Assembly (NCBI GenBank): GCA_963205025.1
Contig: CAUJHO010000020.1
Span: 1-42,878 of the forward strand
Origin: Pseudomonadota bacterium
GTDB taxonomy: Bacteria; Pseudomonadota; Alphaproteobacteria; Caulobacterales; Caulobacteraceae
Direction: 5' to 3'
DNA length: 42,878 nt
Position numbers and translations under genes: made by a program. Below the pieces are notes generated by a model. It saw only the letters and a list, made by a program, of their open reading frames with translations. It did no database searches and had not been told where the DNA came from. Positions within the stretch are counted from its first letter, which is position 1; every line of letters begins with the position of its first letter. This document shows, one piece after another, positions 8,168-16,569 of this stretch.

Positions 8168-10552
8168 ATGTCGGACTGGGCCAGGATCGAACAGGTCTTT
8201 GATGCGGCGATGGATCTGCCGTCGGACCAAAGGCTCGATCATGTGCGCGCGGCCCTGGCCGACGCGCCCGAGCTTCAGGCCGAGGTCATCGGTCTGATCG
8301 CGGCCGCCACCGCGTCGGACGGCTTTCTCGAAGCCCCCACCGCCGAGGTCACGACCCTGACCGAGGGCGCGCGCATCGGCGACTGGCGCATCGCCGGCCT
8401 GATTGGCGCGGGCGGCATGGGCCAGGTCTATCGCGTCCAGCGCGCCGACGGGGCCTTTGAACAGGACGCTGCGCTGAAGATTATGCGCGCCCTGCCGCCG
8501 GCCTATTGGGCGCGGTTTCAGGCCGAACGTCAGATCCTCGCCAACCTCGAACACCCCGGCGTCGCGCGCCTGCTCGACGGCGGCCTGGGGCCGGACAATC
8601 GGCCCTATATGGTCATGGAGTATGTCGAGGGGGCGCCGATCGACGCCTGGGCCGGCGAGCGACGACTCGATCCGGTCGCGCGGGTGCGGCTGATCCTGCA
8701 AGCAGCCGAAGCCGTCGCCCATGCCAACGCCAAGCTGGTCGTCCACCGCGATATCAAGCCCTCCAACATCCTGGTGACCCAGGAGGGCCGCACCCGCCTG
8801 ATCGACTTCGGCGTCGCCCGGCTGATGACCGGCCAGGACGCGCGCCGGACCGAGACGCCGATCTCGGTCGAATATGTCGCCCCGGAGTTGCTGGAGGGTC
8901 AGGCCGCTTCCGTGATGACGGATGTCTATGGCTTGGGCGCGACCCTCTATGAGCTGCTCAGCGGCCGCGCGCCGATCCCGGTCCAGGGCGAGGCCATCGC
9001 CGTGGCCGTGCGCCGCATTGCCGACGAAATCCCGCCGCCGGTTTCCAGCCTGATCCGGCCGCCCGTGCGTGATCGCGGCCTGGCGCGCGATCTGGACGCC
9101 ATCCTCGCCAAGGCCCTGAGAAAAGAGCCGGGCGAACGCTATTCGACCGTCGAGGCCTTTGCCGAAGACCTGCGGCGCGCCCTCGACGGTCAGGCGGTGC
9201 AGGCCCGCTCGGGCGAGGGCGGCTATGCCGTGCGGCGGTTCCTCCGCCGCCGGCGCTGGCCCATCGCAGCGGGCGTCGCCATCGTCGCCAGCCTCAGCGG
9301 CGGCCTGGGGCTGGCCCTGCATCAGGCCGAGCGCGCCGAGCGCGAGCGCGACATCGCCCGTCAGGAACAGGCCCGCCTCGAAGCGGTGCAACAGTACCTC
9401 TATTTCATGCTCCGCAACGCCGCCGACAGCGGCGGACCCGACGCCGACGCGTCGCAGATCCTCGACAATGCCGCCGCCCAGGTCATGGCCCAGTTCCAGA
9501 CCGATCCCGAACAGGGCGGCCCGATCCTGAAGATGCTGGGCGAGCTGTATTTCTACCTCAATGACTATGAGGCGGCGGCTCCTATCCTGACGCGGCTGGT
9601 CGAGTCCGACCGGATCGATCCGGCCCTGCGCGCCTCGGCCGCCTACGATCTGGCCCAGGTCACCCTGCGCCAGGGTGACCTCGACCAAGCCACCGTCATG
9701 CTGGGCCGCGCCCAGACTTTCTGGAACCGGGACCCGGTCCGCTGGCGCGCGGAACTGGTGGCCAGCCGTCTGGTTGAAGCCCGGGTCCTGCGCGACCGCG
9801 GCCAGGTCGAAGCCGCCGTTCAGCTGTTGCAGGACACCCTGCCCCAGCGCATCGCCATCAGTGGGGCTGACCACCGCGAAACCGGCGTCTTCCATAATGA
9901 CATCGGCGTGATGCTGGTCGCCGCCGGCCGGCCCGACGAGGCGATGCCGTCCTTCCGGTCCGCCCTGGCGGTGTGGCGCGCGTCCGGTCTGGAAACCAGC
10001 CCCGACGCCCTCAACACCCTGAACAATCTGGCCGCCATCGAGGTGTTGTCGGGTCGCCCCGGACAGGCCGAGCCCCTGTTCCGCCGCGCCGTCGAAATCC
10101 GCCGGCAATTCTATGGCCCATCGGCGGCGACCGCCGCCCTGCTCAGCAATTTCGGCAAGACCCTGGTTCAGCTTGACCGGGCCGAAGAGGCCGTCCCCAT
10201 CCTTCAGGAGGCCGCCGACATGGCCCGCTCGACCGCCGGGACCGGCAGCCTGCATTTCGCCTCGGCCACCGCCGGCCTCAGCGAGGCCCTGGTCGAGGTC
10301 GGTCGCACCGACGAAGCCGCCGCCATCGCCGAGGCGGGCCTGAACGATGTGCGCGCAGCTCTCGGCCCGGACCATCCCGGCGTCGGGGTTGCTGCGGTCG
10401 GCCTGGGCCGGGCCCGCGCCGCCCAGGGCCAGGATGCCGAGGCCGATGCCCTGCTCGACCTGGCCGAGACCAACCTGGCCGCGCTGGGACCGGCGGCCGC
10501 GTCCCAGTTGCGCGCCATCGCGCAGATCAGGACGCGATACGGTCTGGAATGA
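8168..10552 (+). CDS. Ser/Thr protein kinase with transmembrane segment and C-terminal TPR domain
   Basis: Hanks-type (PknB-like) kinase, 794 residues. A short N-terminal helical region precedes the catalytic domain at about residues 75-345. The glycine loop GAGGMG starts at G80, the ATP lysine is K104 (AALKIM), the catalytic loop HRDIKPSN has D195, the DFG metal-binding motif has D213, and an APE-like VAPELLE follows. One TM helix (about 365-385) leads to a C-terminal TPR region of repeated A/L-rich helix pairs (for example DALNTLNNLAAIEVLSGRPGQAEPLFRRAVEI). ATG 8168 is preferred over GTG 8162, being close behind GCAGGGGGTG. Its 3' end overlaps the convergent sigma-factor gene by 26 bp. Kinases of this layout beside a sigma factor of this family suggest phospho-control of the sigma factor, which is inference. 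Confidence 0.95.
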   Translation: MSDWARIEQVFDAAMDLPSDQRLDHVRAALADAPELQAEVIGLIAAATASDGFLEAPTAEVTTLTEGARIGDWRIAGLIGAGGMGQVYRVQRADGAFEQDAALKIMRALPPAYWARFQAERQILANLEHPGVARLLDGGLGPDNRPYMVMEYVEGAPIDAWAGERRLDPVARVRLILQAAEAVAHANAKLVVHRDIKPSNILVTQEGRTRLIDFGVARLMTGQDARRTETPISVEYVAPELLEGQAASVMTDVYGLGATLYELLSGRAPIPVQGEAIAVAVRRIADEIPPPVSSLIRPPVRDRGLARDLDAILAKALRKEPGERYSTVEAFAEDLRRALDGQAVQARSGEGGYAVRRFLRRRRWPIAAGVAIVASLSGGLGLALHQAERAERERDIARQEQARLEAVQQYLYFMLRNAADSGGPDADASQILDNAAAQVMAQFQTDPEQGGPILKMLGELYFYLNDYEAAAPILTRLVESDRIDPALRASAAYDLAQVTLRQGDLDQATVMLGRAQTFWNRDPVRWRAELVASRLVEARVLRDRGQVEAAVQLLQDTLPQRIAISGADHRETGVFHNDIGVMLVAAGRPDEAMPSFRSALAVWRASGLETSPDALNTLNNLAAIEVLSGRPGQAEPLFRRAVEIRRQFYGPSAATAALLSNFGKTLVQLDRAEEAVPILQEAADMARSTAGTGSLHFASATAGLSEALVEVGRTDEAAAIAEAGLNDVRAALGPDHPGVGVAAVGLGRARAAQGQDAEADALLDLAETNLAALGPAAASQLRAIAQIRTRYGLE

Positions 10553-11117
10553 CGCCGTCTTCGGGTGGCTCGGTCTGAAGCTCACGAAACAGCCAGGCCC
10601 GTGCCTTGACCCAGTCGCGGCGCACGGTCCGGTCCGTCACACCCAGAATGCGCGCCGACTGTTCCTCGCTGTAACCGGCGAAGAATCTCAGCTCGACGAC
10701 CTGGGCCAGGCGATTGTTGACGCCCCCGAGCCGCTGAAGCGCCTCGTCCAGATCGACCAGACGCTCATCACTTTCCCAGAACGGTTCGATGTCGTCGGTC
10801 AGGGCGTCGATCTTGCCTGACCCACGCTTGGCCGTCATGCGCGCACGCGCGTGATCGACCAGCACATGACGCATGGCCAGGGCCGCCGCCCTCAGGAAAT
10901 GTTCGTCGTCCATCCAGCCTTCGGAGCGGCGCAGCTTCAGCCAGGCTTCGCTGATCAGGGCGGTGGTCCGCAGCGTCTCGCCGGCACCGACGCGATAGCG
11001 TTCGCGGCGGGCGATCCGGCGCAGCTCGCCCCACAGTTCCGGTGCCAGACGGTCGGCCGCCGCCTGGATCACCGGCGGCGTCTTCCCGTGGCTATGGACA
11101 ACCGGCTCCGCACTCAT
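10527..11117 (-). CDS. ECF-type RNA polymerase sigma factor
   Basis: 196-residue sigma-70 family protein. The N-terminal region 2 block includes LWGELRRIARRERYR, LISEAWLKLRRSEGW and EHFLRAAALAMRHVLVDHARARMTAKRGSG. This matches the TIGR02999-like ECF branch (FLRxAAxxMRxxLVDHARxR). Region 4 has LAQVVELRFFAGYSEEQSARILGVTDRTVRRDWVKARAWL with a helix-turn-helix. No anti-sigma gene is adjacent; instead a Ser/Thr kinase gene converges and overlaps it by 26 bp. Other ECF groups, such as ECF43, are known to work with Ser/Thr kinases. The start ATG at 11117 is chosen because AGGA lies six bases upstream; an in-frame ATG at 11138 is the alternative. Confidence 0.9.
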   Translation of the reverse strand: MSAEPVVHSHGKTPPVIQAAADRLAPELWGELRRIARRERYRVGAGETLRTTALISEAWLKLRRSEGWMDDEHFLRAAALAMRHVLVDHARARMTAKRGSGKIDALTDDIEPFWESDERLVDLDEALQRLGGVNNRLAQVVELRFFAGYSEEQSARILGVTDRTVRRDWVKARAWLFRELQTEPPEDGVIPDRIAS

Positions 11118-11272
11118 TGCTGTTCCTGACCCCTCCATCGGACCCCGGCCAGACTATCGCCGATACGGTCGGGCGTCACGAGGTGTCGATATCTGACGTC
11201 CGGTTGCGCCGGGCGTGTCCGGGCCTCGCGCCATTTCCCGTTACCGGATTCAGACAAGGAGGAGATCCGACC

Positions 11273-11740
11273 ATGAAGCGCCTGCCCCACCTGTTGCTCA
11301 GCGCCGCCGTCCTGGGCCTGTGTGCCTGCAATTCCTCAACCGGAGCCGGTTCCGAGGCGGGCGGGTCGGACGCCGGAGGCTCAGCTCCGGCGGCGAGCGA
11401 AGCCGTCCCCAGCGCCAATCCCGAGCTGCTCGAGGCCCTGCGCTGCTGGGGCTATGTGAAGGCGTCCTTCTATATGCACCAGGCGACACCCGAACGGGTC
11501 GGCGACCTGCCCCAGGCGACGCAGCTTCAGATGGAAGCCTGGCACAATCGGGCCACTACCCTAGCCCACGCCGATGACCTGACGCTGAGCGCCTATGACG
11601 CTCTGCGTGATGAGGTCGCCATCTCCAACTACGATCTGATGGACGAGGAATTCCGCAACGCGGCAATCGAACCGACGCGGACATGCATCGACACGACGCC
11701 TGAGATGACCGGCATCACGCCGGATCTGCGGCAGGGCTAG
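11273..11740 (+). CDS. Small predicted lipoprotein, function unknown
   Basis: 155 residues. MKRLPHLLLSAAVLGLCAC gives a lipoprotein signal with lipobox LCAC, followed by a low-complexity Ser/Gly/Ala linker (GAGSEAGGSDAGGSAPAASE) and a compact helical domain with four cysteines overall. The ATG has a near-perfect Shine-Dalgarno, AAGGAGG. It is divergent from the ECF sigma gene with about 155 bp between starts, so it is a candidate target of that sigma factor. I do not recognise the domain. Confidence 0.8.
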   Translation: MKRLPHLLLSAAVLGLCACNSSTGAGSEAGGSDAGGSAPAASEAVPSANPELLEALRCWGYVKASFYMHQATPERVGDLPQATQLQMEAWHNRATTLAHADDLTLSAYDALRDEVAISNYDLMDEEFRNAAIEPTRTCIDTTPEMTGITPDLRQG

Positions 11741-11758
11741 TTCGATGTGGGCTCAGGG

Positions 11759-12259
11759 CTATTCGGGAGCCCGCTCGATCACAATTTCGATCGGGGCGTC
11801 CATATTGGGTGACTGATAATAGCCGGTGCGCAGGTCGCCGCCCCCGCTCGGTATCCGCAGCGTGTGGGCGGCCCCGTCGGCTCCGGGTCGCAGCACCAGC
11901 CGGACCCAGCCGCGTCGAACGCGCGCCGGAGAATCAAGATCGCCGCCAGTGTCGGTGAACTCACAGTCTTCAGCCGACGGCCGCGGCAACGGCAGCTCGA
12001 CGCCGCAGAACGGCTGGAACAGGGCGTAACTCCCTTCCACCACGTTGCCCTCATGGATCAGTTGGATCGCCATTATGGCACCGTCGCTCGGGTCTCCAGC
12101 CCGCACGATCCGCCAGGTGCCCTGGAGCGGGCCGACAGGGGTGAGCCGCTCGCTCGCGTCCGGCCCATTTCCCTGGTCGTCGGCGCGCGGTCGCTTCTGC
12201 GCCTGGGCCGCCGGTGCCGCCAGCGTCAGACAGACAAGACCCAAGACGATGGGACGCAT
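11759..12259 (-). CDS. Exported protein of unknown function
   Basis: 166 residues with a clear Sec signal (MRPIVLGLVCLTLAAPAAQAQ, AQA cleavage). The mature part begins with a charged stretch and then GPLQGTWRIVRAGDPSDGAIMAIQLIHEGNVVEGSYALF, a beta-rich pattern like small lipocalin-like 'GxW' domains. I do not recognise the family. Start 12259 is chosen because AAAGGAA lies just upstream; an in-frame ATG at 12274 is possible. It converges with the lipoprotein gene 18 bp away. Confidence 0.75.
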   Translation of the reverse strand: MRPIVLGLVCLTLAAPAAQAQKRPRADDQGNGPDASERLTPVGPLQGTWRIVRAGDPSDGAIMAIQLIHEGNVVEGSYALFQPFCGVELPLPRPSAEDCEFTDTGGDLDSPARVRRGWVRLVLRPGADGAAHTLRIPSGGGDLRTGYYQSPNMDAPIEIVIERAPE

Positions 12260-12352
12260 CTCAATTCCTTTCATCAGCCTTACGCCGCCTCAACTGGATC
12301 ATACGGGGCTGACAGGCAGATCCGGACATCGGGAGGCGCGTGCGGGCCGGCC

Positions 12353-12973
12353 TCAGACCCCGCCGACCGTCGCCAGGCCGCAGGCTCCGCTGGCGCTCAG
12401 GCCCGGGGCCGTCTGGGCCGTGATCCCGCCCAACGCATAGACAGCGATGCCGGCGGCCTCGACCCAGGCCTGGAACGTCTCGGCCCCCAGCGCCGCGCCC
12501 GCCGAGGGACTGGCGCTGGCGAAAACGGGCGACACCAGCACGGCATCCAGTCCAGCCCGGGACGCCGCCTCCAGGGCTTCGGGTGAATGCGCTGCTGCGG
12601 TGATGATCCAGGTCGGACACCGCCGTCGCGACTGCGGGGCCGCGGCCAGATCCCGCTCCGGCAGATGCAGGCCGTCGGCTGCCAGCGCCTCGGCCAGCCC
12701 GGCATCGGCACCGACCAGAAACACCAGCCCACGCGCCCGACAGACCGCCGCCAGCCGCTGCCCGACCTCCAGGCTGTCGGTCCGCCCGAACCAGCGCAGC
12801 ACCACCCCGGCCCCCCGCGGCAGGCGCTCGGCCTGGTCCCACGGACGCGGCGTCCGCTCCGGGTCGGTCAGAAACAGCAGCGGCGGCAGGACCGGCCCCC
12901 CGGGGTTGGCCTCGGCCCAGCGGCAACCTAGATCATGGGCCGTCGCCAGAAGCGGATTCGATGACCAGTCCAC
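12353..12973 (-). CDS. Thiamine-phosphate synthase (ThiE/TenI)-like TIM-barrel protein
   Basis: 206 residues. It shows the ThiE/TenI fold landmarks: PPLLFLTDPERTP near the N-terminus, LAADGLHLPERDLA (the ADGVHLG block), TWIITAAAHSPEALEAA (the G-x-S-x-H-T block, weakly conserved), GLDAVLVSPVFASASPS (the D-Y-x-x-x-G-P-x-F-x-T-x-T-K block, diverged) and IAVYALGGITAQ. The canonical LRxKD pyrophosphate/HMP-binding segment reads VVLRWFGRTD, so activity as a true ThiE is doubtful. The annotated start at 12973 overlaps the divergent YggS gene start at 12961 by 13 bp, so a later start (for example the GTG at the V of GGPVLPPLL) is possible. Family clear, exact reaction unsure. Confidence 0.8.
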   Translation of the reverse strand: MDWSSNPLLATAHDLGCRWAEANPGGPVLPPLLFLTDPERTPRPWDQAERLPRGAGVVLRWFGRTDSLEVGQRLAAVCRARGLVFLVGADAGLAEALAADGLHLPERDLAAAPQSRRRCPTWIITAAAHSPEALEAASRAGLDAVLVSPVFASASPSAGAALGAETFQAWVEAAGIAVYALGGITAQTAPGLSASGACGLATVGGV

Positions 12974-13665
12974 ACCCGGCCCTTTCGGCCATTCGCCACA
13001 AGATCGAGCGCGCGGCCCGTTCGGCCGGTCGCGACCCGGCCGATGTGACCCTGACCGCCGTCTGCAAGCAACAGCCGTGGGTCCGAATTCAGCCGGTGCT
13101 GGACGCCGGCCAGCGCGTCTTCGGCGAGAACCGGGTCCAGGAGGCGCAAGCGCGATGGGCCGAGCGGCGCGCCGGCATCCCCGGCCTCAACCTTCGTCTG
13201 ATCGGCCCGCTGCAGTCCAACAAGGTGCGCGAGGCCGTCGCCCTGTTCGACGCCATCGAATCGCTCGACCGCGAATCCCTGGCGGTGGCCCTGGCCACCG
13301 AGATCGCCCGCTCGGGCCGCGCGCCCGAACTGCTGATCCAGGTCAACACCGGCGACGAGCCCCAGAAGTCCGGCGTTTCCCCGCGCGAGGCCGACGCCTT
13401 CATCGCCCGTTGTCGCGAGGGTCTCGGCCTGACCATCGCCGGCCTGATGTGCCTGCCGCCCGCTGATGAAGAGCCCGCCATGCACTTTGCCCTGCTCGGC
13501 AAGATCGCGCGCCGCAACGGCCTGACCGAGCTGTCCATGGGCATGAGCGACGACTTCGAAACCGCCGTCCGCCATGGCGCGACACGGGTGCGCGTCGGCT
13601 CGGCCCTGTTCGGCGGGCGGGGCGACAGGACCGGTTTGCACCCGACGAACGAAGCGTCCACATAG
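12961..13665 (+). CDS. yggS: YggS/PROSC family pyridoxal-phosphate homeostasis protein
   Basis: 234 residues, PLP-binding alanine-racemase-fold barrel that buffers free pyridoxal phosphate in the cytoplasm. The PLP lysine is K36 in LTAVCKQQP. Other family blocks are FGENRVQEAQARW, LRLIGPLQSNKVREAV, LLIQVNTGDEPQKSGV, GLMCLPP and the phosphate-binding SMGMSDDFETAVRHGATRVRVGSALFG. Length matches the family. The response-regulator gene follows after five bases, so they probably form an operon. The ATG begins 13 bp inside the divergent ThiE-like reading frame. Confidence 0.93.
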   Translation: MTSPHPALSAIRHKIERAARSAGRDPADVTLTAVCKQQPWVRIQPVLDAGQRVFGENRVQEAQARWAERRAGIPGLNLRLIGPLQSNKVREAVALFDAIESLDRESLAVALATEIARSGRAPELLIQVNTGDEPQKSGVSPREADAFIARCREGLGLTIAGLMCLPPADEEPAMHFALLGKIARRNGLTELSMGMSDDFETAVRHGATRVRVGSALFGGRGDRTGLHPTNEAST

Positions 13666-13670
13666 GGACC

Positions 13671-14357
13671 ATGGCCCAGGCGACCTCCCTCCTCATTATC
13701 GACGACGACGACGACCTGCGCGAGGCGCTGGCCGAGCAGCTTGAACTGTCCGGCGAGTTCGCGGTCGAACAGGTCGACAACGGCCTGGACGGCGTCAGGA
13801 AGGGCTCGGAGGGCCGGGCCGAACTGATCCTGCTGGACGTCGATCTGCCGGACATCAACGGTCGCGAGGTCTGCCGGCGTCTGCGCCAGGCCGGCGTGCG
13901 CGCGCCCATCGTCATGCTGACCGGGGCCGACGGCGAGGCCGAAACCATCGGCGGGCTCGAGGCCGGTGCCACGGACTATGTCACCAAGCCGTTCCGCTTC
14001 GCCGTCCTGCTGGCGCGCATCCGCGCCCATCTGCGGAATGTGGAACAGTCCGAGGAGGCCGTCTTCCGCATCGGCCCCTATCAGTTCCGCCCGGCGCAAA
14101 AATCCCTGACCGACGAGAACGACAAGCGCATCCGCCTGACGGACAAGGAAACCTCGATCCTGAAGTATCTGCTGCGCGCGCGCGGCGAGGCCGTGGCCCG
14201 CGAGGAGCTGCTGGCTGAGGTCTGGGGCTACAATGCCGGGGTCACGACCCACACCCTGGAAACCCATATCTACCGGCTTCGCCAGAAGATCGAGCCCGGC
14301 AAGGGCAGCGCCCGCCTGCTGATCACCGACGGCGGCGGCTACCGGCTTCAGGCCTGA
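13671..14357 (+). CDS. cenR: OmpR-family response regulator, CenR-like
   Basis: 228 residues. The receiver domain (about 1-120) has the acidic pocket IIDDDDD, the phosphorylation site D56 in LILLDVDLPD and the switch lysine in DYVTKPF. The winged-helix DNA-binding domain (about 130-228) ends in VTTHTLETHIYRLRQKIE and a GYRL tail. The overall sequence reads like CenR, the regulator that with CenK controls cell-envelope integrity and is essential in Caulobacter. The cenK gene is usually unlinked, and no sensor kinase is seen here. The symbol is assigned from memory of the family and would need an alignment. It follows yggS by five bases. Confidence 0.85.
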   Translation: MAQATSLLIIDDDDDLREALAEQLELSGEFAVEQVDNGLDGVRKGSEGRAELILLDVDLPDINGREVCRRLRQAGVRAPIVMLTGADGEAETIGGLEAGATDYVTKPFRFAVLLARIRAHLRNVEQSEEAVFRIGPYQFRPAQKSLTDENDKRIRLTDKETSILKYLLRARGEAVAREELLAEVWGYNAGVTTHTLETHIYRLRQKIEPGKGSARLLITDGGGYRLQA

Positions 14358-14390
14358 AGGCCACACTCGGCGGGTTTTTTGCAAGCCTTC
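14346..14390 (+). terminator. Possible weak terminator after the CenR-like gene
   Basis: A perfect 14-bp palindrome, CTTCAGGCCTGAAG, straddles the stop codon. About 25 bp further on there is a run of six T (14385-14390) after CACTCGGCGGG. The hairpin is not directly next to the T-run, so termination here is plausible but not convincing. Confidence 0.3.
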
Positions 14391-14470
14391 CCCTACGGCA
14401 TCTTGTCTGACGCCGCGAAGCGCGCACAGTACCGCCCATAGACCGCTGATCGACGGTCGGGAGGAAATTC

Positions 14471-16270
14471 ATGCGCATCAAACTCGCCTTGGCGGCTTCC
14501 ACGCTCGCCCTCGGCCTGGCCATGGCCGGCACCGCTTCGGCCCAGACCTACGGTCGGATCATCACCTTCGGCGACAGCCTGTCGGACAACGGCAATCTGT
14601 ACTTCGTCACTGGCAACACGACCCCGCCCTCCCCGCCCTATTACCAGGGTCGATTCTCGAATGGCCCGGTTTGGACGGAACTCCTGGGCTGGACCCAGAG
14701 CCGCTTCACCGGCCCCTTCACCGGCAGCTATAACGGAGCCTTCGGCGGCGCGCGCACCGACAGTTCGGCCTCCCCGCCCGGAATGCGCGTTCAGGTCAAT
14801 AACTACATCGGCGGCGGCGGTACGTTTAGGTCCACTGACCTGGTGACCCTGTGGGGCGGGGCCAACAACATCTTCCAGGGCCTGCCGGCGGCGTCGATTG
14901 CGGCCGATCCGTTCGGGACCATTGCGGCAACCTCGGTCGCCTCAGCGGCGGACATGGGCTTCCTGATCAACCAGGTCTCGACCGCCGGTGCCGGGACGGT
15001 GCTGGTGGCCAACCTGCCGAATCTGGGGACGACGCCCCAGTTCATCGGGACCTCGGGCCAGGGCCTGGCAACCCATGCCACCAACGCCTTCAACAACGCC
15101 CTGTTCGCCCAGCTCAGAACCCAGGCGGCGGCGCATCCGACCACCAACATCATCTTCATGGACGTCAACCGGGCCTTTAGCGTGCTCCAGGGCGCGCCGG
15201 GCCGCTTCGGCTTCTCGAACGCCACGGCCCGCTGCTTCAACGGCCTCGCCGTTTGTGCGACCCCAGACACCTACGCCTTCTGGGACGGCGTGCATCCGAC
15301 CGCCGCCGGTCATCGCCTCGTCGCCTCGTTGGCCACCGACTATCTCTACTATGGCAACTTCGGGGCCCACTCTGCCGTCCAGGGCGAGATTGCCGTGCGC
15401 GCCCGCGCCGATGGCCTGGATGCCGTGACCGGACGTCTAGGGACCGGTTCGGCCGAGACCCGCCCGGGTGGTCTGTACATGGGCCTGACCTATGACCAGA
15501 ACGAGTTCGACGCCCGCGACGTCATCCCCGAAGGGGACATGACCGGCGGCACCCTGATCATCGGGGCCGACGGCGATCTGGCCCAGGGCCTGCGCGCCGG
15601 CGCGGCGCTGCAGCTTCGGACCGGTGATGTCGATCTGGGCCTGGTCAACTACACCGCCGATGGGGCGTCGCTGGACGCCTATCTCGGCTGGCGCGAGGGC
15701 GCGTTCTTCGTCAATGCCGCCGCCGGCTACAGCTGGGACCAGTACAGCGACATCGCCCGCCAGACGGCGACGCCGGGCGTCGTCGCCCAGTCCTCGACCG
15801 CCGGCTCGACCTTCGGGGCCAAGGCCGAGGCCGGGATGGTCTTCGACATGGGCGGTCTGGCCTTCGTGCCGCGCGCTGGGCTGTCGTGGATCTCGACCAC
15901 GGTGGACGGCTACGTCGAAGAAAACGCCTTCGGGGCCCAGCACCAGATCGCCGAGCGCAACATCGACGCCGTCTCCGGTGAAATCGTCCTGCGCGTCGAG
16001 AGCGACATGGGCGGCCTGGGCCTCTGGGGCGAAGGCGGCTACCGCGACGTCCTCAGCCATGACGCCGACGACGCCGTCATCGGCCTGGCCGGCAACACGG
16101 CCCTGCCGCTGGCGATCCACGCCGAAGACCCCGACGGCGGCCAGGCCCTGCTCGGGGCCGGCCTGTCGACCCACTGGGGCCCGGCTGAAATCGCCTTCGG
16201 CTATCGCGGCCGCATCGGCGAGTCCTACAGCACCCACCAGGGCGGCGTTGAGGTCACCGTCCACTTCTAG
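14471..16270 (+). CDS. GDSL-type esterase/lipase autotransporter
   Basis: 599-residue type Va secreted enzyme of the EstA kind. A signal peptide is cleaved after ASA (residues 22-24). The SGNH hydrolase passenger follows: block I FGDSLSDNGN with nucleophile S36, an N-containing WGGANNIF block, and the catalytic pair in DGVHPTAAGH (D272, H275). The C-terminal autotransporter beta-barrel (about 330-599) ends in GGVEVTVHF, with a terminal Phe for outer-membrane insertion. The Shine-Dalgarno GGGAGGAAA precedes the ATG. It is a single-gene unit with a strong terminator 32 bp after the stop. The likely role is cell-surface lipid or ester hydrolysis; substrate not predictable. Confidence 0.95.
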   Translation: MRIKLALAASTLALGLAMAGTASAQTYGRIITFGDSLSDNGNLYFVTGNTTPPSPPYYQGRFSNGPVWTELLGWTQSRFTGPFTGSYNGAFGGARTDSSASPPGMRVQVNNYIGGGGTFRSTDLVTLWGGANNIFQGLPAASIAADPFGTIAATSVASAADMGFLINQVSTAGAGTVLVANLPNLGTTPQFIGTSGQGLATHATNAFNNALFAQLRTQAAAHPTTNIIFMDVNRAFSVLQGAPGRFGFSNATARCFNGLAVCATPDTYAFWDGVHPTAAGHRLVASLATDYLYYGNFGAHSAVQGEIAVRARADGLDAVTGRLGTGSAETRPGGLYMGLTYDQNEFDARDVIPEGDMTGGTLIIGADGDLAQGLRAGAALQLRTGDVDLGLVNYTADGASLDAYLGWREGAFFVNAAAGYSWDQYSDIARQTATPGVVAQSSTAGSTFGAKAEAGMVFDMGGLAFVPRAGLSWISTTVDGYVEENAFGAQHQIAERNIDAVSGEIVLRVESDMGGLGLWGEGGYRDVLSHDADDAVIGLAGNTALPLAIHAEDPDGGQALLGAGLSTHWGPAEIAFGYRGRIGESYSTHQGGVEVTVHF

Positions 16271-16301
16271 GACGCGTCATCGAAGCTGAAACGAACAGAG
16301 G

Positions 16302-16333
16302 GGCCCCGTCGGCGCGATCCGGCGGGGCCTTTT
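16302..16333 (+). terminator. Rho-independent terminator of the GDSL autotransporter gene
   Basis: An 11-bp GC-rich stem (GGCCCCGTCGG pairing with CCGGCGGGGCC, one G-T wobble) with a six-base loop is followed immediately by TTTT. It sits 32 bp after the stop codon. Confidence 0.85.
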
Positions 16334-16403
16334 CGTTGCCCCGGACGTCACCCGAAACGACGACGACCCCGCCTCGCCGGGAGACAGGGCCGTCCGAAAG
16401 ATC

Positions 16404-16477
16404 TGGAGCGGGTGAAGGGAATCGAACCCTCGTCGTCAGCTTGGGAAGCTGCTGCTCTACCATTGAGCTACACCCGC
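16404..16477 (-). tRNA. tRNA-Gly (anticodon CCC)
   Basis: On the minus strand the 5' end GCGGGTG pairs with CACCCGC at the 3' end. The D-arm is GCTCAATGGTAGAGC, the T-arm is AGGGTTCGATTCCCT, and the anticodon loop is TTCCCAA, giving CCC, which reads GGG. The 3' CCA is genome-encoded. Length is 74 nt. The first anticodon-stem pair is a G-A mismatch, the rest are paired. Confidence 0.95.
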
Positions 16478-16569
16478 AGCGGCCCTGTCCTAGTGCGGCA
16501 CGCGCAGGCGGGCAACGAAAAAGGCGGCGGGTCACCCCGCCGCCTGATGCGTCTGCCGAAACGCCGGCG

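Noticed and set aside
8120-10585. 821-codon minus-strand frame opposite the kinase gene
   Set aside because: Low-complexity translation with no motif, whereas the plus strand has all kinase motifs.
11170-11200. CGTCA/TGACG inverted repeat and a TCACGAGGTG sequence as another copy of the glycan-operon box
   Set aside because: The second half-site is wrong (no GTGA at the proper spacing), so it does not match TCACG-N4-YGTGA.
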